From positions 1,612,001 to 1,676,000 of the forward strand of contig NZ_CP121659.1 of NCBI RefSeq assembly GCF_029714365.1: 64,000 bases of DNA, written 5' to 3'. The notes beneath the pieces are model-generated. The model made no database searches and was not told where the DNA came from. It saw only the letters and a program-made list of their open reading frames with translations. Made by a program: the position numbers and the translations under genes. Source of the DNA: Sinorhizobium terangae (GTDB lineage: Bacteria; Pseudomonadota; Alphaproteobacteria; Rhizobiales; Rhizobiaceae). Below, one piece after another: positions 63,885 to 64,000 of this stretch (within the stretch, counting starts at the first letter, position 1; each line of letters opens with the position of its first letter).

Positions 63885-64000
63885 TCAGGCGGCGTAAGTC
63901 GAGCCGTAACGAAGCTGACCGTGATCGCTCAGCCCACCAGTGCCAGTCTTGAAGCGCTCGATCTTCTCGTTGAGGACTTCCACCTGCCGGCGCAGGCCGT
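63885..64000 (-). CDS. C-terminal end of an unidentified coiled-coil protein
   Basis: The minus strand ends with GLRRQVEVLNEKIERFKTGT followed by GGLSDHGQLRYGSTYAA and a TGA at 63885-63887. The heptad-like spacing suggests a coiled coil, with a flexible Gly-rich tail. Only about 37 codons are in the window and I recognise no family, so even its being a gene rests on codon use and the clean stop next to the moaA terminator. Confidence 0.5.
   Translation of the reverse strand, partial: GLRRQVEVLNEKIERFKTGTGGLSDHGQLRYGSTYAA

Overview
The window reads as a chromosomal segment of a Sinorhizobium/Ensifer species. It is GC-rich and densely coding. It carries a SinI/SinR-type quorum-sensing pair directly beside a malic enzyme fused to a phosphotransacetylase-like domain, a GPR/RgsE-type polar growth protein of about 2,060 residues, and BluB behind a cobalamin riboswitch. 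The run fumC - L,D-transpeptidase - gph - rpiA - DUF2059 - gor - class II DAHP synthase matches what I remember of the S. meliloti chromosome. I cannot settle the species. I see no tRNA or rRNA genes, insertion sequences, prophage, CRISPR array or other sign of an accessory island.

Layout. 1-3.7 kb: the end of a folate operon (folP-folB), a secreted putative Zn protease, a likely small RNA, a ferredoxin and a stand-alone HPt protein. 3.7-10 kb: rgsE. 10-14 kb: a VOC protein and the cytochrome bc1 operon fbcFBC. 14-18 kb: two tandem ABC exporter half-transporters. 18.5-22.6 kb: trmL, a SoxR module (soxR diverging from an FMN reductase-MFS operon across a SoxR box) and a second MFS exporter. 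22.7-24.6 kb: a small unknown protein, hemF and a BON protein. 24.6-28.8 kb: a four-gene Mla/MCE-type lipid transport operon. 29-32 kb: an enolase-superfamily epimerase, an MFS transporter and an LpxH-like phosphoesterase. 32.3-37.6 kb: dme, sinR, sinI and a DUF2865 protein. 37.7-42 kb: bluB with its riboswitch, then an uncharacterised SDR/PhyH-dioxygenase/LacI cluster. 42-48.7 kb: a TolB-like propeller with nadE, a sulfatase-fold membrane phosphotransferase, a DUF1003 protein and a two-HTH protein. 48.7-58.5 kb: a GFA protein, DAHP synthase, gor, DUF2059, rpiA, gph, an L,D-transpeptidase and fumC. 58.7-64 kb: a diguanylate cyclase, a PPOX protein, a hydrolase/MarR pair, DUF971, moaA and the end of an unknown gene.

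Most genes are housekeeping: respiration, haem, folate, NAD, aromatic amino acids, molybdopterin, glutathione and the pentose phosphate pathway. The parts most worth a second look are regulatory. They are the SoxR-box promoter with a 19-bp spacer, the stacked dyads before sinI and sinR, the CU-rich sRNA candidate at about 2.25-2.32 kb, a hairpin that could hide the DUF1003 Shine-Dalgarno, paired operators at the MarR/hydrolase divergence, and a dispersed palindromic repeat family with four recognisable copies. I found no convincing wholly new multi-gene system. The nearest candidates are the SDR/PhyH/LacI cluster and the HPt gene divergent from rgsE. Family assignments rest on reading motifs by eye; no database search was run.
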